Notes under the pieces: model-generated | Database searches by the model: none | The model's input: the letters and a program-made list of their open reading frames with translations, nothing else | Told to the model about the DNA's origin: nothing | Made by a program: the position numbers and the translations under genes | Assembly: GCA_029269125.1 (NCBI GenBank) | Contig: JARHXX010000004.1 | Span: forward strand, 186,001-250,000 | Direction of reading: 5' to 3' | DNA: 64,000 nt | Source: Kiritimatiellaeota bacterium B1221 | Lineage (GTDB): Bacteria > Verrucomicrobiota > Kiritimatiellia > SS1-B-03-39 > UBA6053 | Part shown: in pieces, positions 59,168 through 64,000 of the stretch | Layout: the number at the start of each line of letters is the position of its first letter | How positions within the stretch are numbered: the stretch's first letter is position 1

Positions 59168-59911
59168 ATGATGAATTTACGTAGACTTTTACCTGCCTTC
59201 TCCATTTTGAGCCTCTGTTTTCTCTCGGCTTCCGGGTTACAGGCTGCGGTGGTGACCACGCCGTATTCCAACGACTTTTCCAGTTCTGTGGCTGATTTCA
59301 CTGAAAATGATGACCCCAATTGGTCTCTGGTGTCTGGCACCTATCAATACTTTACTTCACTTGATAATAATGCCGGATCAGCCATGGTCACGGCCACTGG
59401 CCTTGGCGCGACTTATGAAGATTTCGTCGTGAGTACGACTTTTGAAGTTACCAGTAAAGCAAGCGGTGGCGTTTTTAATTGGGGCATGGCGCTGTTGGGG
59501 AATGATGAAGATCCCGGCACGTATATTTTGGCAGATCTTTCATCGGGCGGTGGTATTCGCCTGATCAATGTGGGTGGTTCCGGAACGGGCAATGATGTCA
59601 ACGAAACGGGCAGCTTTTCATACGCGCTCAACACCTCTTACACCCTGACCGCGACGGGCACGTATGTCGGCAGCGATTTAACCCTGAAACTTGATATTAC
59701 GAATGGAGTCAGCTCGACGTCGATCACCGCGGCCGCATTTGATGCCTCCACGTATTACACGGGCGCAGCCATGGGCTTGCGCGCACGCAGTGGTTCCGGT
59801 GGCGGCACCACCGTTCAATACGATTCGTTTACGATTATTCCCGAGCCAAGCACCTTCTCCCTGATGGCGGGATTTTGCTTGTTGGGATATGTGATGCTGC
59901 GTCGCCGTTAA
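59168..59911 (+). CDS. PEP-CTERM protein with ConA-like features
   Basis: 247 residues. A signal peptide (MMNLRRLLPAFSILSLCFLS) is followed by TTPYSNDFSSSVADFTEND, YEDFVVSTTFEV and GMALLGNDEDPGTYILAD, the pattern of a lectin-like jelly-roll. The C-terminus IIPEPSTFSLMAGFCLLGYV is followed by RRR. It is an independent transcription unit with a terminator behind it. Confidence 0.85.
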   Translation: MMNLRRLLPAFSILSLCFLSASGLQAAVVTTPYSNDFSSSVADFTENDDPNWSLVSGTYQYFTSLDNNAGSAMVTATGLGATYEDFVVSTTFEVTSKASGGVFNWGMALLGNDEDPGTYILADLSSGGGIRLINVGGSGTGNDVNETGSFSYALNTSYTLTATGTYVGSDLTLKLDITNGVSSTSITAAAFDASTYYTGAAMGLRARSGSGGGTTVQYDSFTIIPEPSTFSLMAGFCLLGYVMLRRR

Positions 59912-59934
59912 GGTTTTGCTGCATTTGAATCCAG

Positions 59935-59964
59935 GCGGTCTCTGTTTCAGAGGCCGTTTTTTTT
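59935..59964 (+). terminator. Terminator after PEP-CTERM gene
   Basis: Stem CGGTCTCTG with CAGAGGCCG (one G-T pair) and a TTT loop, followed by nine T residues. Confidence 0.85.
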
Positions 59965-60225
59965 TGAATATGGGGAATGTGTAAACAGGCGTAAGCGGGA
60001 TCATGATAACCTGGGCGTCGATGGGTGGAGCGAGTAGACTTTGCGGACAGGGTGCTGCGGCGTCCACAAAGTCCGCAACCAAAACCTAGGAGATAGAGGC
60101 CGGGGACAGACCGCGGGTGAGGGTTGTGAATCAACAGTTTAACAGCGGAGGAGGGCGGGTATTAAATTTAGGCATGTATAGGTATGAAATCTTTGACACG
60201 CATGCGTTTTGCCCGCACAAAATAA
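59965..60225. other. Intergenic, nothing recognised
   Basis: Spacer between two convergent PEP-CTERM genes, bounded by a terminator on each side. No gene or repeat is visible. Confidence 0.3.
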
Positions 60226-60253
60226 AAAGCCCGGCACCGAAGTGCTGGGCTTT
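60226..60253 (-). terminator. Terminator for the minus-strand PEP-CTERM gene
   Basis: Stem AAAGCCCGGCAC with GTGCTGGGCTTT (one G-T pair) around a CGAA loop. On the minus strand a T-rich run follows. Confidence 0.85.
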
Positions 60254-60289
60254 CGTTCATCCTTCACAAGAAGGGGGAAGGCGGGGCCT

Positions 60290-61003
60290 TTATAAACGGC
60301 GGCGGAAGAGCAACAAACCACCGAGGCTCAGCAACACCAAAGCCATGGTGCCGGGTTCCGGAATGGCCGTGGTAATGGTCAGAACCGGAAGCGAAGCTAT
60401 ATTTTGATCAAAATTATCGGTCGCAATCTTCAGGTAGCGACTGTTTGAACCGTATCCCACATCCGGAGCCAAAGTTAAAAACACATATTTGCCTGCTGCA
60501 TTTATATCATTCGTGTAAATATTCTGAATATATGATGTCAGACTGCTTAAATTGATGATTTTTTCACCGGTTGTGACAGAATTATTCATTTCATACATTC
60601 CATCCGCTAAAATCGTACCACCGAAAGCCACCGTATCCGAATAGGTATCTGTTGCGGCAGTATTTGCGGTGGAGCTGGCTGTAGTTCGGGGGGCTAATAA
60701 GTCAAGATACACACCGGTTGCCGCATCTCCGCCAAAATAGTTAATTCCTGTAATATTATAGGTTAATGAGACATCAGAAATAGTTTCCCCACTGGGCAGT
60801 GTCGGCAAAAGAAAAGGCATTACAAATCCACTACGCTGAGGACTGGTTTCTGTCCCAACTCTTGCCTCCGTTGCGTTTGGAAATTGAGAACTCCCATCTG
60901 ACCGCCAGTGTGTGCCTAGCCCATCCATATTTGATGTGAGTATCGCCCCCGTCGCAATCGATGTTATAAATGCAATTGATGCTGTAAGTAAGATTTTTTT
61001 CAT
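60290..61003 (-). CDS. PEP-CTERM protein
   Basis: 237 residues. A signal peptide (MKKILLTASIAFITSIATGA) is followed by a beta-strand-rich domain (FVMPFLLPTLPSGETISDVS, YFGGDAATGVYLDLL, KYVFLTLAPDVG), similar in layout to DNRLRE-type adhesion domains. The C-terminus AIPEPGTMALVLLSLGGLL is followed by RRRL. It is divergent from a LacI regulator, which probably controls it. Confidence 0.83.
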   Translation of the reverse strand: MKKILLTASIAFITSIATGAILTSNMDGLGTHWRSDGSSQFPNATEARVGTETSPQRSGFVMPFLLPTLPSGETISDVSLTYNITGINYFGGDAATGVYLDLLAPRTTASSTANTAATDTYSDTVAFGGTILADGMYEMNNSVTTGEKIINLSSLTSYIQNIYTNDINAAGKYVFLTLAPDVGYGSNSRYLKIATDNFDQNIASLPVLTITTAIPEPGTMALVLLSLGGLLLFRRRL

Positions 61004-61024
61004 AATTTTCTCCTGAATTCTGGT

Positions 61025-61122
61025 GGTTACTTTATCGTAACCTTTATAGGTTATATAAATAATACACCCTTCAGCTTCCCTCGCCCTTAAATTCCGATCT
61101 TGATTTATACATCACGATGTAT
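61025..61122. promoter_or_regulatory. Candidate operators of the third LacI module
   Basis: Three half-sites GGTTAC, GTAACC and GGTTAT are spaced by 6 bases each at 61025-61054, forming overlapping inverted repeats. A second perfect repeat ATACATC-AC-GATGTAT lies at 61107-61122, 13 bases before the regulator start. They suit control of both the divergent PEP-CTERM gene and the regulator. Confidence 0.5.
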
Positions 61123-61135
61123 TAATCTTTTTTTT

Positions 61136-62227
61136 ATGATAAATCAGCGGGAAATTGCCGAAGCGTTGGGTGTGAATCAATCCACTGTTTCACTGGCATT
61201 GCGCGGAAGCAAACGGGTGGCCCCCGCCCTCCGCCGGAAAATCCGCGACACTGCAAAACAAATGGGCTACACCCCGAATCCATCCGTCAATGCGGTTATG
61301 GCACGCATTCGCTCCGGGAAAAAAATCAGTGGTCAAGGGGTGATCGCATTAATGATCGCAGCGAAATCGATGAAAGAATGGTATGAAATCGAAACCTACC
61401 GCATCTTTCACCAAGGCGTCATTCAAAGAGGGATGGAACTCGGATACCGAGTGGAAAACTTTTTTTTGGCTGCGCCGGATATGGATTGTGAAAACCTCGA
61501 CAAAATTCTCACCGCCCGGGGGATCAGCGGGATTATTTTTGCGCCGCCTTATTACGGGAACCGGAGATTAAAACTCAACTGGGATCATTATGCCGCCGTC
61601 GGCATCGGTTTCGGCAGGGAGGAACAGGACCTCAACCGGGTGGTCTATGACAGCCTCCAAAGTTTCACCACCGCATTTCACGAACTGCAAAAATTAGGCT
61701 ACCGGCGAATCGGCGTCATCATTCATCAAAACATGATCATCGGTTCCCGACACGGGATCAAATGGTACACCGCCTATTTGGATTGCCAGAATGATCTCCC
61801 AAAGAAAAACCGGATCCCGGTGTTTCCGATAAATTCCCCGGATCCCCCTTGGGAACCCTGGCCCTCCGATTTAAAGGAACAGGAATTCCACAATTTTCAG
61901 CACTGGCTTTCCAAATGGAAACCGGATGCTTTGTTGACGACTATTGGCGAAGAAATTTCCTGGCTCAAGGCCTTAAATATAGAAGTCTCCCGGGATATAG
62001 GAGTCGCCTGTTTGGCCCTCCCTAAAAACAGTTCGTATGCGGGAATCAACGAAAAAAGTGATGTGATCGGCGCAACCGCTATTGAATGGGTCGCCGGCCA
62101 AATTGCCCAGAACGATTTAGGATTACCGGCCCACCAAAAAACCATGATGGTCGAAGGCGTCTGGGTATGGGGGGAAACGGTTAAGTCCCGGACCCGCACT
62201 TCAGCGGATGAGGAAGGGGAAATATAA
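61136..62227 (+). CDS. LacI-family transcriptional regulator
   Basis: About 363 residues from ATG 61136, which begins MINQREIAEALGVNQSTVSLALRGS, the HTH; a start at 61100 would add 12 residues. The effector domain has YRIFHQGVIQRGMELGYRVE, ARGISGIIFAPPYYGN, LQKLGYRRIGVIIHQ and DIGVACLALPKNSSYAG. The divergent PEP-CTERM gene and its operators lie upstream. Unlike the other two modules, no sulfatase is beside it. It presumably senses a sugar-derived ligand. Confidence 0.87.
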   Translation: MINQREIAEALGVNQSTVSLALRGSKRVAPALRRKIRDTAKQMGYTPNPSVNAVMARIRSGKKISGQGVIALMIAAKSMKEWYEIETYRIFHQGVIQRGMELGYRVENFFLAAPDMDCENLDKILTARGISGIIFAPPYYGNRRLKLNWDHYAAVGIGFGREEQDLNRVVYDSLQSFTTAFHELQKLGYRRIGVIIHQNMIIGSRHGIKWYTAYLDCQNDLPKKNRIPVFPINSPDPPWEPWPSDLKEQEFHNFQHWLSKWKPDALLTTIGEEISWLKALNIEVSRDIGVACLALPKNSSYAGINEKSDVIGATAIEWVAGQIAQNDLGLPAHQKTMMVEGVWVWGETVKSRTRTSADEEGEI

Positions 62228-62601
62228 ACTGTGTTGAATTATCGGGTAGGGGGCCGATGGGGGGGCGTCCGATTTGGTGTGTCAATATGTAGGGCCATTG
62301 GTATTGTGCACCTGCCAAATTTTGGAAACCGTTTTTTGTCAGCGCTCGCACATAGGGCGATTCGGGGCTGCCCTTTTTTCGGCAATTTACATTAACCGAC
62401 CTCGTTTAATATTATTGCAGGTTTATGCTCTTGACGCTTCATATTTATAGTTTTGATGAATTTAAGTGCTGTAAATATATTATTCCTCTGGGTGAAATAC
62501 AGATGTGACTGCATGGTATAAGCTGAACGTAGCTATTCATGACCCGGGTTGTTTTTACATTTTGATGACGCTTGGAACCCCTCTGAAAGGGGGGAGGGCA
62601 C
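62228..62601. other. Intergenic region, nothing recognised
   Basis: AT-rich stretch after the regulator gene. A strong GGGGGAGGG ribosome site precedes the pseudogene start. No repeat, terminator or RNA gene was recognised. Confidence 0.3.
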
Positions 62602-63310
62602 ATGAACGAATATTTAAAATCTGACTTCTGGAAATTCCTGGGCAGCCAAATGAATAAACTACTGATGCGAATATCGACCCTCAGCGTTACCGCCCTTTGT
62701 CTGTTCTCAATGGATGCGGGAGCCATCGGTATGTATACGGGAACGTTTGAGATCGACGATCGCGATTATACCCACCTTTTGACGGGAGAAACGTACGCCT
62801 TTATGATCACCGTCGTAAACGCTCCGGATGAGCTGTCCACCATTTCTCAGAACAACCACGGCGCCATCTCGGATTTCTCGCTCACCAAGACAGGCGGGAG
62901 CGGTACCTGGCCGGGGTTCTCTTCCAGCGGTGGAAACACGAACTTTCAGTTCTTCCCATGGAATGATAAATTTGGTTCCCATGATTAAAACTCGTTAAGT
63001 CCTGATCTCACTGGCGCCCAGGATCTGCAGTTGCCGGCCTGGAGCTGGTGTTCATCGATACGGATACCAGCTCGCTCAACCATAGCGTGGCGAATGGAGA
63101 GATGCTTTCCGACGTGTTGAGCCGGCCTTTGGATCAATATTCCACGGTGGATGTGACTGGTAAAGGGGAAATATTCAGTGACCCTGAGGACGGGAATGTG
63201 GATGCAGGCGAGGGCGGGACGATGACCTTTCATGCCATCCTGAGCCGAGCCCGCTGCTTCTTTTGCGACTTGGCGCGGTGATCCTGATCTGCCGCCGTCT
63301 CCTCAAATAG
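62602..63310 (+). pseudogene. Disrupted PEP-CTERM gene
   Basis: A good ribosome site leads into a signal-peptide-like start (LLMRISTLSVTALCLFSMDA) and a beta-rich domain, which meets TAA about 62986-62988. The sequence continues in another frame (VFIDTDTSSLNHSVANGEML, EDGNVDAGEGGTMTFHAI) and, after a further one-base shift at about 63239, ends with PEPSPLLLLRLGAVILICRR before TAG 63308-63310. At least two frameshifts and a stop separate the parts, but the sorting signal is intact. Confidence 0.7.
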
Positions 63311-63686
63311 TCCGCGTGGAGGTTTCTTGGGGTGGAGGGCTTGATGATCCGGGCGGGTCGTTTCTGCGGAATGGGCAGACGGGGAGTTGCCCGGGGGAGA
63401 GGGGGACAAATCCTCCACAACATCCACCGGGTCCATCCAAACGGCCCGCCTGCATTTTATGCCCTTTCAGCGCCATGGGCTTCCAGCAGTGGCTAATATA
63501 TAATATTCGTCATATGTTGCAGATATATGTTTTCTATGCGTCATGTGTGATAGGTATATATAACAATTGCTTGACTTGAAGTTTTAGTTGTTCAATAGAA
63601 GCCGCCATCGTTTAAAAACACCAATGAGATACCGCCTTCTGATCCTCAGATCGAAAGGTGAGATCCCAATCTACAAGGATGACCTA
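63311..63686 (+). promoter_or_regulatory. Upstream region of a TonB-dependent receptor
   Basis: The first half is GC-rich; from about 63500 it becomes very AT-rich with ATATGT-type repeats, similar to the spacer of hmuS. A TTGACT box is visible near 63571, but the -10 is unclear. The AAGGA ribosome site before ATG 63687 is good. Confidence 0.35.
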
Positions 63687-64000
63687 TGAATACCCCACGA
63701 TTAACCATGAAACCTCTGTTTTCAGCTGTGCTGGTTGCATTATCTGCACAAGTTTATGCCGAATCTACAGAACTGCCGCGTATTAACATCATTGCAGATA
63801 GTGAAGGTGCGACGGAGTTGCAGCCAGGCTCTGTTGCGATCGTTACGGCTGAACAGTTGGAGGTGTTGCAGCCTCTGTCAACTGAAGATGCACTGAAAGG
63901 TGTTGCGGGGATCAACATTAAAGGTGAGGAGGAAACTGCGATTGTTGCCAATATTGGGATGCGAGGATTGAGCGCCGCAGAGCAAAAAACGTTGATTTTA
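63687..64000 (+). CDS. TonB-dependent receptor (FecA-like), truncated by the window end
   Basis: The visible 104 residues start at ATG 63687. A signal peptide (MKPLFSAVLVALSAQVYA) is followed by ESTELPRINIIADSEGATEL and a plug-domain pattern (SVAIVTAEQLEVLQPLSTED, VAGINIKGEE, NIGMRGLSAAEQKTLIL). These features match TonB-dependent siderophore or ferric dicitrate receptors. The gene continues beyond 64000. Its composition is lower in GC than its neighbours, which may point to lateral origin. Together with hmuS it suggests iron or heme uptake. The ferric ligand cannot be stated. Confidence 0.8.

Noticed and set aside
1-64000. CRISPR arrays, tRNA and rRNA genes
   Set aside because: No regularly spaced repeats, cloverleaf-like or rRNA-like sequence was noticed on either strand; a dedicated scan was not possible.

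Overview
This window looks like a chromosomal segment of a heterotrophic member of the Verrucomicrobiota, most likely an Opitutae-type marine or polysaccharide-degrading bacterium. That is an inference. It rests on ten intact and three decayed PEP-CTERM sorting-signal genes, two secreted sulfatases with extra domains, a secreted GH74-like propeller enzyme, three LacI-family regulators and a tandem FKBP isomerase. I saw no rRNA, tRNA or CRISPR array. No exosortase gene is in the window, so the sorting enzyme must be encoded elsewhere.

Layout. 1-6.6 kb: the tail of a possible GGDEF protein, a phospholipase D-type lipoprotein, and an ammonium transporter fused to sensory, kinase-like and receiver domains. 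6.5-13.8 kb: a minus-strand block holding three mevalonate-pathway genes (decarboxylase and two GHMP kinases), an endonuclease/phosphatase-fold protein, a damaged pair of redox genes (an SDR without a normal start codon and a luciferase-like oxidoreductase with an in-frame TGA) and a quinone-oxidoreductase-like MDR gene facing an HxlR regulator. 13.9-28.6 kb: mixed housekeeping and envelope genes (cupin lipoprotein, methyltransferase, zinc metallopeptidase, MYG1 family, Cys-rich DUF5685 protein, lytic transglycosylase, the 1490-residue GH74-like protein, FKBP, heme-utilisation HmuS). 28.8-34 kb: a PEP-CTERM gene, a NADH dehydrogenase-like flavoprotein carrying cyclic-nucleotide and CBS domains, and a DEAD-box helicase.

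34-49 kb is accessory: two modules, each with a LacI regulator, PEP-CTERM protein(s) and a secreted sulfatase, separated by a porin-like barrel and a GNAT gene. In the second module the same operator and promoter layout is found before two PEP-CTERM genes. 49-54 kb is a GldA/GldFG/DUF4340 ABC export operon. 54-63.3 kb is a graveyard and nursery: a broken glycosyltransferase, an IS3-type transposase scrap, a MITE-like element with terminal inverted repeats, an apparent target duplication and strong internal hairpins, five intact PEP-CTERM genes, three PEP-CTERM fossils and a third LacI regulator. The window ends inside a FecA-like TonB-dependent receptor gene.

How the genes may work together (inference): LacI regulators sense sugars released from sulfated polysaccharides and switch on secreted sulfatases and surface-anchored PEP-CTERM proteins. 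The most unusual items are the circularly permuted DNRLRE-like insertion in the GH74 protein, the Amt fusion with a kinase core lacking its phospho-acceptor histidine, the NDH-2/cNMP/CBS fusion, the MITE-like element, and the recurring LacI/PEP-CTERM/sulfatase module.
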